7,743 nt of DNA, from positions 1 to 7,743 of the forward strand of contig SLLK01000186.1 in assembly GCA_007134115.1 (NCBI GenBank), read 5' to 3'. The stretch's first letter is position 1, and every line of letters begins with the position of its first letter. A model generated the notes under the pieces. The model ran no database searches, was not told the DNA's origin, and saw only the letters and a program-made list of their open reading frames with translations. This DNA comes from Gammaproteobacteria bacterium. GTDB taxonomy: Bacteria; Pseudomonadota; Gammaproteobacteria; UBA5335; SLRW01. Positions 1 to 5,003 of this stretch are shown here, in pieces. A program made the translations under genes and the position numbers.

Positions 1-53
1 AACCTGGGTTGGCGGAGTCAGAGTCCGCAGTCCTACCGCTAGACGATCCCCCA
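1..53 (-). tRNA. tRNA-Gln (CUG anticodon), 3' part cut off by the window edge
   Basis: Read on the minus strand, the gene begins at 53 with TGGGGGA, the acceptor strand with the U1 typical of bacterial tRNA-Gln. A D-arm with TCTAGCGGTAGGA follows. The anticodon stem GCGGA/TCCGC (24-28 with 12-16) encloses the loop CTCTGAC, so the anticodon is CUG (complement of 19-21), which reads the glutamine codon CAG. The visible end is the 5' T-stem strand CCAGG followed by TT; the rest of the T-arm, the 3' acceptor strand and any CCA lie outside the window. The gene is downstream of rpsI on the same strand but probably has its own promoter. Confidence 0.92.
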
Positions 54-62
54 ATAAACCTG

Positions 63-92
63 GTTGTAGCTTCTGGCCCCCTGGCTAATCAA
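63..92 (-). promoter_or_regulatory. Candidate sigma70 promoter of tRNA-Gln
   Basis: On the minus strand, TTGATT (87-92) is separated by 18 bp from TACAAC (63-68). Transcription would start close to base 56, just ahead of the mature tRNA 5' end at 53. The -10 match is only 4 of 6, so this is an inference from position and spacing. Confidence 0.35.
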
Positions 93-96
93 GCCG

Positions 97-113
97 GCCG
101 CCTCAACGGCGGC
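97..113. repeat. Perfect 6-bp hairpin nested in larger inverted repeats
   Basis: GCCGCC (97-102) and GGCGGC (108-113) pair around a 5-base loop. Around it are CCTGGT (59-64) with ACCAGG (118-123), and the 9-base pair GCCCCCTGG (76-84) with CCAGGGGGC (138-146). The last two pairings are mutually exclusive as nested stems. No T-tract follows, so a terminator is not supported. Confidence 0.5.
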
Positions 114-177
114 GGGGACCAGGATTATTCGCCCCATCCAGGGGGCTCACCCCTTCGGGGCCGGGCTACGCGCGTTC

Positions 178-202
178 AAAATCGCTCGTCCATGGCGATT
201 TT
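178..202 (-). terminator. Candidate terminator hairpin downstream of rpsI
   Basis: AAAATCGC (178-185) and GCGATTTT (195-202) form a perfect 8-bp inverted repeat around a 9-base loop. Read on the minus strand, it would give a hairpin whose 3' arm ends in four T residues, about 80 bases after the rpsI stop. The T-run is part of the stem and is short, so terminator activity is plausible but not certain. The repeat is symmetric and could act in either direction. Confidence 0.4.
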
Positions 203-259
203 GTGCTGCGGCTCGTTCAGTACCCGTGGTCTGACAGCACCACCGCAGCCACGAGGCGT

Positions 260-277
260 CCTGGCAGACCAGCCAGG
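260..277 (-). repeat. Stem-loop immediately after rpsI
   Basis: CCTGGC (260-265) pairs with GCCAGG (272-277) around a 6-base loop, beginning 5 bases after the rpsI stop codon. There is no T-tract, so it is more likely a 3'-end-stabilising or processing structure than an intrinsic terminator. Confidence 0.4.
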
Positions 278-282
278 CCCGA

Positions 283-675
283 TTAACGCTTGGAGAACTG
301 GGGTGCGCGGCGGGCCTTGCGCAGGCCAATTTTCTTGCGCTCCACCTGGCGGGCGTCGCGGGTGACGTAGCCGTGCTGGCGCAGGCCTGGCCTGAGGCCT
401 TCATCGTAGTCCATCAGTGCGCGCGTGATGCCGTGGCGGATGGCGCCGGCCTGACCCGTATCGCCGCCGCCGCTGACGGTGACGTTAACGTCAAAGCGAT
501 CGGTCATTTCGGTGCTTTCCAGCGGCTGGCGTACGACCATGCGCGAGGTTTCGCGGCCGAAGTATTCATCCAGCGGCTTGCCGTTGACTACGATGCGGCC
601 ACTGCCGGGCTTGAGAAACACGCGAGCGCAGGAGCGCTTGCGTCGACCGGTTCCGTAATTCTGTGTTTGTGCCAT
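283..675 (-). CDS. rpsI: 30S ribosomal protein S9
   Basis: This 130-residue protein has the usual length of bacterial S9, a structural protein of the small-subunit head. Its conserved N-terminal segment YGTGRRKRSCARVFLKPG (residues 7-24), the VNGKPLDEYFGRE stretch, the glycine-rich SGGGDTGQAGAIRHGI region and the basic tail ending KARRAPQFSKR are all present. In the family, the C-terminal SKR reaches the P-site tRNA. The gene is second in the classic rplM-rpsI operon, 34 bases after the rplM stop. The GGGAAAG upstream of ATG is a modest ribosome-binding site. In many Proteobacteria the next gene is petA; here a hairpin-rich spacer and a tRNA-Gln follow instead. Confidence 0.98.
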   Translation of the reverse strand: MAQTQNYGTGRRKRSCARVFLKPGSGRIVVNGKPLDEYFGRETSRMVVRQPLESTEMTDRFDVNVTVSGGGDTGQAGAIRHGITRALMDYDEGLRPGLRQHGYVTRDARQVERKKIGLRKARRAPQFSKR

Positions 676-709
676 CTTGCGACTTTCCCGTGTATTGGTT
701 CGCCGGAAC

Positions 710-1138
710 TCAGAGTTCCAGCGGCTTCGGCTGCTGTGCCTCGTGACGGTGATCGCCGCCGGCGTACACCTTGAGCTTCTTGAACATGGCGCGACCCAGC
801 GGATTGCGCGGCATCATGCCCTTCACCGCGTACATAATTGCACGCTCGGGATGCCGGGCCATCAGGTTTTCCAGCGACATGGACTTCAGATTACCGATGT
901 AACCGGTGTAACGGTGGTACATCTTGTCCTGCATCTTGTTGCCGGTCACCTTGATCTTTTCAGCATTGACCACCACCACGTAGTCACCCGTATCCACGTG
1001 CGGGGTGTACTCCGGCTTGTGCTTGCCGCGCAGACGGCGGGCGATCTCGCTGGCCAGGCGCCCGAGGGACTTGCCTGTCGCGTCGACCACATACCAGTCG
1101 CGCGTTACGGTCTCATTCTTGGCGGAAAAGGTTTTCAT
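710..1138 (-). CDS. rplM: 50S ribosomal protein L13
   Basis: The product has 142 residues, the same length as E. coli L13, an early-assembling large-subunit protein. The N-terminus MKTFSAKNETVTRDWYVVD, the RLRGKHKPEYTPHVDTGDYV motif (about residues 39-58), the VTGNK segment and the GPLGRAMFKKLKVYAG-type C-terminal region are clearly conserved. The reading frame is open for 24 more codons upstream, but homology and a GGAG sequence nine bases before the ATG fix the start at 1138. It is the first gene of the rplM-rpsI operon and has a good sigma70 promoter about 60-90 bases upstream. Confidence 0.98.
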   Translation of the reverse strand: MKTFSAKNETVTRDWYVVDATGKSLGRLASEIARRLRGKHKPEYTPHVDTGDYVVVVNAEKIKVTGNKMQDKMYHRYTGYIGNLKSMSLENLMARHPERAIMYAVKGMMPRNPLGRAMFKKLKVYAGGDHRHEAQQPKPLEL

Positions 1139-1197
1139 TGGTTCCGGCTCCGGGACAACTGCATGGACACGCTTTGCGTCTCCTTCAAAGGCGCGCA

Positions 1198-1226
1198 ATG
1201 ATACTAGCAAGACACGCCATAATCAA
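1198..1226 (-). promoter_or_regulatory. Sigma70 promoter of rplM-rpsI
   Basis: On the minus strand, TTGATT (1221-1226) is followed after exactly 17 bp by TATCAT (1198-1203), giving 4 and 5 of 6 consensus matches respectively. Initiation near 1190 would give a leader of about 50 bases before the rplM ATG. The -35 box overlaps the TGA stop codon of the upstream ferredoxin gene (1223-1225), so ribosomal-protein transcription starts at the end of that gene. Confidence 0.65.
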
Positions 1227-1558
1227 CGCCGGCCACGCGGCGCGGGTAACAGCAGACGCTCTACCACCGCCCCACCCACCAGGTGTTCGCGAATAATCTC
1301 GTCGATATCGTCCTCGCTGGCGAAGGTGTACCACACGCCCTGCGGGTAAACGACCATCACCGGCCCCTGCCCGCAACGGTCCATGCAGCCGGCCATATTG
1401 ATGCGCACACCCCCGACGCCGGCCAGCCCGAGTTCCTTGACGCGCTGTTTGGCGTAGGCGCGCAGGGGTTCCGCGCCGCGCGCAGCACAGCACGGGCGCG
1501 CCGGATCATCGCGCAGGTTGGTGCAAAAGAATACGTGGTGGCTATACCAGGCCGTCAT
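1223..1558 (-). CDS. Thioredoxin-fold (2Fe-2S) ferredoxin
   Basis: This 111-residue protein matches the small thioredoxin-like [2Fe-2S] ferredoxin family. Cys12 sits at the end of a beta-strand (HHVFFCTN), Cys23-Cys24 follow 11 residues later, and Cys58 and Cys62 lie in the motif GCMDRCGQGPVMVVYP. That is the family's usual cluster-binding pattern; only one of the adjacent Cys23/24 pair is expected to ligate iron. The C-terminal part has the typical YTFASEDDIDEIIREHL segment. The role is presumably electron transfer in the cytoplasm, with unknown partner. It starts 20 bases after the DUF481 stop with GGAG nine bases before ATG, so the two genes may share a transcript. The last dozen residues (LLLPAPRGRR) look unconserved. 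Confidence 0.88.
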   Translation of the reverse strand: MTAWYSHHVFFCTNLRDDPARPCCAARGAEPLRAYAKQRVKELGLAGVGGVRINMAGCMDRCGQGPVMVVYPQGVWYTFASEDDIDEIIREHLVGGAVVERLLLPAPRGRR

Positions 1559-1578
1559 GCTGCTGTGCTCCGGTAATG

Positions 1579-2289
1579 TCAGAACTCATAACCCAGCGAC
1601 AGGGCCGTATAGCGGTCCGATTTTACCCGCCCTTCCGCGACATCACTGTTGCGCTGGAAAGTAAAGCTGAAACGCCAGAACAGGTTGCCAATCAACGTGG
1701 TGCTCAGCGAGCTCACAGTTTCCACATAGGTGTTGCTGCTGCCTTCTTCAACCACTGCCTCCTGACGGAAGGTGGTGGCATCCGTTACCGACCAGCGCAG
1801 CTTGGCCGCGGCACGGCCGATACCCTCGTTTTCACTGTCGTCACCATCCACCGCCTCACGGCGCCGGATCTGGCGCAAACCGCCACCGATTTCGGCATCC
1901 AGATCCACCGCGTCGGATTTCACCAGCCGGCGACCGTAACCCACGGTCTGGGACGTCCGGCTGTTGAGACCGGCGAATCGATCGCGCTCAAAATCGGCGG
2001 TAACGAAGACGTAGTTGAACTCGGTGAAATTGTAGTCGCTCTTGATCCCGGCCCGGTATCTTTCGGTGGTGGTTTCGCCGGCATCCTGTGAATGACGCAC
2101 CCGAGCGTTAAACGAATGCCGCCAGTCAGCCCACTCCAGGTCCATGCGCAGCGCAGCGTTGGTGGTGCGCACCTCGGAGTTGCCGCTGCTGGCCTGAAAG
2201 CCAACCTCGGCGCTGCCTTCGAGGGTCTGTCCGATGGCCGGCTTCACCAGGGCCAGTACAAGTAGCAGGATGATTGCTCGATTCGTCAC
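1579..2289 (-). CDS. DUF481 family outer-membrane protein (YdiY-like)
   Basis: The product has 236 residues and resembles the DUF481/YdiY family of predicted outer-membrane beta-barrels of unknown function. With a GTG start at 2289, the N-terminus is a convincing signal peptide: an Arg at position 4, a hydrophobic stretch IILLLVLALV, and a likely cleavage after Ala-Ile-Gly (residues 18-20). The mature part has alternating short strands (for example WRHSFNARVRHSQD, FNYVFVTADFERDRFAG, DRYTALSLGYEF) and ends in phenylalanine, the usual C-terminal barrel-assembly signal. GTG is chosen over the upstream ATG because GGGAGG lies four bases before it and the signal peptide then starts properly. An apparent terminator lies just upstream (2309-2331). 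Confidence 0.87.
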   Translation of the reverse strand: MTNRAIILLLVLALVKPAIGQTLEGSAEVGFQASSGNSEVRTTNAALRMDLEWADWRHSFNARVRHSQDAGETTTERYRAGIKSDYNFTEFNYVFVTADFERDRFAGLNSRTSQTVGYGRRLVKSDAVDLDAEIGGGLRQIRRREAVDGDDSENEGIGRAAAKLRWSVTDATTFRQEAVVEEGSSNTYVETVSSLSTTLIGNLFWRFSFTFQRNSDVAEGRVKSDRYTALSLGYEF

Positions 2290-2293
2290 GGAG

Positions 2294-2299
2294 CCTCCC
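2294..2299 (-). promoter_or_regulatory. Ribosome-binding site deciding the GTG start of the DUF481 gene
   Basis: GGGAGG on the minus strand is four bases from the GTG at 2287-2289. It sits between the terminator T-tract (ending at 2309) and the start codon. Confidence 0.7.
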
Positions 2300-2308
2300 G
2301 TCAGTCCG

Positions 2309-2331
2309 AAAAAAACCGCCTGATGCGGCGG
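2309..2331 (-). terminator. Rho-independent terminator downstream of speD
   Basis: On the minus strand, CCGCC (2327-2331) and GGCGG (2316-2320) pair around a 6-base loop, directly followed by seven T residues (2315-2309). This is a textbook intrinsic terminator shape, although the stem is only 5 bp. It lies about 110 bases after the speD stop and should end the speD transcript. It is unusual in ending only about 20 bases before the DUF481 start codon, so it might also act as a leader attenuator. Confidence 0.75.
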
Positions 2332-2432
2332 GCTGCAACAATACAACTCGGAACGACTGCCAGAAACGAGATTTGTTCCATTCCCGGGACAATCCATACC
2401 GGGCGAGCCTGATCAAATCATTCCGGATCCGC

Positions 2433-2450
2433 GCCCTGTGAGATCAGGGC
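2433..2450 (-). repeat. Stem-loop covering the speD stop codon
   Basis: GCCCTG (2433-2438) pairs with CAGGGC (2445-2450) around a 6-base loop; the TGA stop of speD (2444-2446) lies within it. No T-tract follows, so it is not a terminator by itself. Confidence 0.4.
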
Positions 2451-3253
2451 ATGCGCGGCACATTGCGCCCGTAATAGATTTCCAGCATCTCCTTGCGAAG
2501 ACGCTCGCGGATGCGGCGTTTTTCCTTCGTCTCCAGGGACTTCTGGCTCACACCAAAAAGGTAATGATCCAGCTCGAACTCCTTGAGCAGCATCTTGGTG
2601 TGGAAAATGCTCTCCTGATAGACGTTCACATCCAGCATTTCGTAACGGGCACGCGTATCCCTGGAAAGATAGTTCTGGATGGAATTGATCTTGTGATCAA
2701 TAAAATGCTTCTTGCCGCGCACATCGCGGGTGAAACCGCGCACCCGGTAATCCACGGTAACAATGTCCGAATCAAAGCTGTGGATGAGGTAATTCAACGC
2801 CTTGAGCGGTGAAATGACGCCACAGGTAGACACGTCAATGTCCGCGCGGAAGGTGCTGATACCATTGTGCGGGTGGGTTTCAGGATATGTATGAACCGTG
2901 ATGTGGCTCTTGTCCAGATGGCCCACCACCGCGTCGGGCAATGGCCCCGGCGCTTCGCTGTTGTTCATTTCCTCCGGGGCCACCGGCTCTTCGGAAATGA
3001 GCATGGTCACACTGGCACCCTGCGGCTCGTAATCCTGGCGGGCGATATTGAGAATATTCGCGCCAATGATGTTGGAGACGTCGGTGAGAATCTGGGTCAG
3101 ACGCTCGGCGTTGTACTCTTCATCGATATAATCGATGTAGTCCCGGCTATGCTGATCACTGGGCGCATAGCAGATGTCATAGATATTGAAGCTGAGCGTC
3201 TTGGTCAGGTTGTTGAACCCGTGCAGCTTCAGTCTGGGAATCGGTTTCGCCAA
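2444..3253 (-). CDS. speD: S-adenosylmethionine decarboxylase proenzyme
   Basis: SpeD decarboxylates S-adenosylmethionine to supply the aminopropyl donor for spermidine synthesis. The 269-residue protein is the long E. coli-type form, similar along its whole length, with HGFNNLTKTLSFNIYDICYA near the N-terminus, IIGANILNIARQDYEPQGAS in the middle and EIYYGRN at the end. Self-cleavage is expected between Lys115 and Ser116 in HLDKSHITVHTYPE, leaving a pyruvoyl group on Ser116. Cys144 in VSTCGVISPLKALNYLIH matches the catalytic cysteine. The start is TTG at 3253: AGGAGG lies seven bases upstream, homology begins a few residues later, and no suitable ATG precedes it. It is transcribed from its own probable promoter in the yhfA-speD gap. 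Confidence 0.97.
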   Translation of the reverse strand: MAKPIPRLKLHGFNNLTKTLSFNIYDICYAPSDQHSRDYIDYIDEEYNAERLTQILTDVSNIIGANILNIARQDYEPQGASVTMLISEEPVAPEEMNNSEAPGPLPDAVVGHLDKSHITVHTYPETHPHNGISTFRADIDVSTCGVISPLKALNYLIHSFDSDIVTVDYRVRGFTRDVRGKKHFIDHKINSIQNYLSRDTRARYEMLDVNVYQESIFHTKMLLKEFELDHYLFGVSQKSLETKEKRRIRERLRKEMLEIYYGRNVPRMP

Positions 3254-3260
3254 CGTCGGC

Positions 3261-3266
3261 CCTCCT
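3261..3266 (-). promoter_or_regulatory. Strong ribosome-binding site of speD, supporting a TTG start
   Basis: A perfect AGGAGG on the minus strand lies seven bases before the TTG at 3251-3253. The strong site probably compensates for the weak start codon. Confidence 0.75.
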
Positions 3267-3285
3267 GATTCAATTCGTCAATGCA

Positions 3286-3305
3286 CCACCCGTCACTGAC
3301 GGTGG
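3286..3305 (-). promoter_or_regulatory. Near-perfect palindrome in the speD leader
   Basis: CCACC-GTCA on one side and TGACGGTGG on the other form a 20-bp inverted repeat with one extra base in the left arm and a one-base centre (3296). It starts 33 bases upstream of the speD TTG. It could be an operator, or in the mRNA a hairpin of about 8 bp just ahead of the ribosome-binding site. No T-tract follows, so it is not a terminator. Function is inferred only from position. Confidence 0.45.
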
Positions 3306-3374
3306 AAGGCTGTCCAACCCGGCGCAAGCACACTGGTCACTCCGCACGCGCACACCGGCATCCGGGAGCCTGCA

Positions 3375-3403
3375 AGTATAGTGCACACACCGCGGATCAA
3401 GAA
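3375..3403 (-). promoter_or_regulatory. Candidate promoter of speD
   Basis: TATACT (3375-3380, minus strand) is a good -10 box. The best-spaced -35 is TTCTTG (3398-3403, 17 bp) and is weak; TTGATC (3395-3400) matches better but is only 14 bp away. It overlaps the stop codon of the OsmC gene, and initiation near 3368 would give a leader of about 115 bases containing the palindrome at 3286-3305. Confidence 0.4.
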
Positions 3404-3822
3404 CCGTCATCCTCAATCACATCGAAGGCATGGGTGATTTCCGCCGTCTTGCCCAGCATGATGGATGCCGAACAGTATTTTTCCGCCGACAGTTCCACCG
3501 CACGCGCCACCCGCGCCTCAGTCAGGCCGCGGCCACGCACCGTGAAGTGCACATGTATACGAGTGAATACCCGGGGTTCGGACTCGGCGCGTTCAGCGTT
3601 CACCTCCGCTTCGCAGCCGGTGACATCCTGGCGCCCCTTGCGCAGAATGTGCACCACATCGAATGCGGCGCAACCGCCCATGCCCATCAACAGCAATTCC
3701 ATGGGGCGAGCGCCGCCATTGCGCCCGCCCGCCTCCGGCGGACCGTCGAGAATTACCTCGTGGCCACTGCCGGACTCGGCAGCAAAACTTGCTTCACCCA
3801 ACCACCGGATATGTGCCTTCAT
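3397..3822 (-). CDS. yhfA: OsmC family protein, YhfA-like
   Basis: The 141-residue product belongs to the OsmC/Ohr superfamily, most like the YhfA branch that lies beside crp in E. coli. Family features visible are the segment MELLLMGMGGCAAFDVVHIL with Cys51 and the helix SAEKYCSASIML with Cys117, matching the two cysteines that many OsmC/Ohr proteins use to reduce organic hydroperoxides. The physiological substrate of YhfA-type proteins is not established. The start at 3822 is preferred because AGGA lies eight bases upstream; an in-frame ATG three codons earlier (3831) has AGG directly abutting it. The gene is divergent from crp across a 150-bp gap. Confidence 0.88.
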   Translation of the reverse strand: MKAHIRWLGEASFAAESGSGHEVILDGPPEAGGRNGGARPMELLLMGMGGCAAFDVVHILRKGRQDVTGCEAEVNAERAESEPRVFTRIHVHFTVRGRGLTEARVARAVELSAEKYCSASIMLGKTAEITHAFDVIEDDGS

Positions 3823-3894
3823 GGTGCTCATCCTGTGCCAGCGAGCGCGCGAGGGTACCATATTCAGAGTGATGAATGCGCCGTTCCGGCGCCG

Positions 3895-3922
3895 TCGAAC
3901 CCCGCCAGTGAGGGTGTATACT
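3895..3922 (+). promoter_or_regulatory. Candidate promoter of crp
   Basis: TATACT (3917-3922) is a strong -10 box. TCGAAC (3895-3900), 16 bp upstream, is a weak -35 with three matches. Initiation near 3929 would give a 44-base leader. No clear Crp site of the TGTGA-N6-TCACA type is visible in the 3823-3972 gap, so autoregulation as in E. coli is not supported by sequence. Confidence 0.4.
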
Positions 3923-3972
3923 GAAAATATGTTGACAAGAAACCACATCGCAAGGCAGCGAGGCAGCCGCTA

Positions 3973-4614
3973 ATGTCCACTGCCATCAACAGGGAAACCG
4001 GCAACCCGATCATCGACAGGTTCCTGTCGCATTGTCACCTGCGCGCCTACGCCAAGAATCATCTGGTGATCCAGGGCGGCGATGTCCCGGACACACTGTA
4101 CGTGATTGTGGAAGGCTCGGTCGCCGTGATCATCCAGGACGAAAAGGGCAATGATATCGTGCTGGCCTACCTCAACCGGGGCGATTTCTTTGGCGAAATG
4201 GGCATGTTCTACGAACACGCCACACGCAGCGCCTGGGTGCGCACCCGCACCGCCTGCCGCATCGCCGAAATCAGCTACGCCCGTTTCCGCGCCATCGCCG
4301 ACCACAGCCCCGACATACTTTTCGAACTGGCCGCGCAGATGGCCGCCCGCCTGCGCCGCACCAACCGCAAGGTCGGCGACCTGGCCTTCCTGGATGTCAC
4401 CGGCCGCATTGCCCGCACACTGCTCGATTTGTGCGAACAACCCGACGCCATGACCCACCCCGACGGCATGCAGATCCGCGTCAGCCGCCAGGAACTCGGG
4501 CGCATCGCCGGCTGCTCCCGCGAAATGGCCGGCCGGGTACTCAAGTCGCTGGAAGAACAGGGGCTGCTGGAAGTGGCGGGAAAAACCATCGTGGTTCTGG
4601 GGGCGAGGGATTAA
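3973..4614 (+). CDS. crp: cAMP receptor protein (Crp/Vfr type transcription regulator)
   Basis: This 213-residue protein matches E. coli Crp and Pseudomonas Vfr throughout. The N-terminal cyclic-nucleotide domain (about 20-130) has FFGEMGMF with Glu75 and the ATRSAWV phosphate-binding segment with Arg85-Ser86. The long dimer helix follows, with Thr130. At the next position, where E. coli has Ser128, there is Asn131. The LAFLDVTGRIARTLL hinge leads to a winged helix-turn-helix (about 169-195) whose recognition helix SREMAGRVLK keeps the Arg-Glu...Arg that reads the TGTGA half-site. A GAGG nine bases before ATG is the likely ribosome-binding site. The C-terminus ends GARD, with the final Asp and the stop provided by GATTAA at the border of the following repeat element. 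A global, cAMP-dependent regulator in the cytoplasm is expected. Confidence 0.97.
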   Translation: MSTAINRETGNPIIDRFLSHCHLRAYAKNHLVIQGGDVPDTLYVIVEGSVAVIIQDEKGNDIVLAYLNRGDFFGEMGMFYEHATRSAWVRTRTACRIAEISYARFRAIADHSPDILFELAAQMAARLRRTNRKVGDLAFLDVTGRIARTLLDLCEQPDAMTHPDGMQIRVSRQELGRIAGCSREMAGRVLKSLEEQGLLEVAGKTIVVLGARD

Positions 4615-4620
4615 GGGCGT

Positions 4621-4665
4621 ATTAAGCAGTTAAGCATTAAGTAGTTAAGCATTAAATAGTTAAGT
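4621..4665 (+). repeat. Three tandem 15-bp repeats, left border of the element
   Basis: Three head-to-tail units are ATTAAGCAGTTAAGC, ATTAAGTAGTTAAGC and ATTAAATAGTTAAGT, differing at only a few positions. Each unit is itself two half-units of TTAAG. The array begins six bases after the crp stop codon, and a further ATTAAG at 4610-4615 supplies that stop. Confidence 0.9.
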
Positions 4666-4739
4666 CGCGTGACGGAATGCTGCAAAGCCGAAAACCATGG
4701 CGTACGCGCCGGCAGGTTGGAGAAGAATGGCCCGGGGAT

Positions 4740-4762
4740 TTGCCGCGAAATGGACGCGAAAT
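4740..4762 (+). repeat. Left arm of a perfect 23-bp inverted repeat
   Basis: This arm is the exact reverse complement of 4922-4944. It contains CGCGAAAT twice in direct orientation (4744-4751 and 4755-4762) separated by GGA, so the pair of arms carries four such boxes, two per strand orientation. Confidence 0.95.
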
Positions 4763-4803
4763 CAAGGGTAATAACGGGTCAGGCGAAGGCTAGCGAACAA
4801 GCC

Positions 4804-4822
4804 CCCGGGAATTTAGTCCGGG
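4804..4822. repeat. Central stem-loop of the element
   Basis: CCCGG (4804-4808) pairs with CCGGG (4818-4822) around an AT-rich loop. It lies near the symmetry centre of the element. It has no T-tract in either direction. Confidence 0.5.
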
Positions 4823-4921
4823 CGCGGCAAATGTCGACAACCTGTTCCGTCAATCTGAAGCCCCAGGCCACCCGGAGATCCGCCCGCATCCCTTCATCTC
4901 CAAATGATTTATCTCGCGTAA

Positions 4922-4944
4922 ATTTCGCGTCCATTTCGCGGCAA
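4922..4944 (-). repeat. Right arm of the perfect 23-bp inverted repeat
   Basis: The exact reverse complement of 4740-4762, 159 bases away. It carries ATTTCGCG twice, separated by TCC. Confidence 0.95.
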
Positions 4945-5003
4945 CCCCAACAAACGATCGGCGCGCGTGACCCGGCTTCGGACCAGCAATGCATCTGGCG
5001 CGC

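Noticed and set aside
283..774. Long plus-strand open frames over rpsI, rplM, speD and trpD
   Set aside because: They are antisense shadows of clearly recognised genes, a normal effect of GC-rich codon usage.
3932..3937. Perfect TTGACA upstream of crp
   Set aside because: No -10 box lies 15-19 bp downstream, and TATACT lies upstream of it instead.
3823..3972. Possible Crp self-regulatory site between yhfA and crp
   Set aside because: I looked for TGTGA-N6-TCACA and found no pair of half-sites with the right spacing.
4804..4822. Central hairpin as a bidirectional terminator for crp and trpC
   Set aside because: The stem is GC-rich but no T-run follows in either direction, and it lies about 190-210 bases from both stop codons.
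4779..4994. 71-codon minus-strand open frame in the same element
   Set aside because: No recognisable domain or ribosome-binding site; best explained by the element's GC-rich core.
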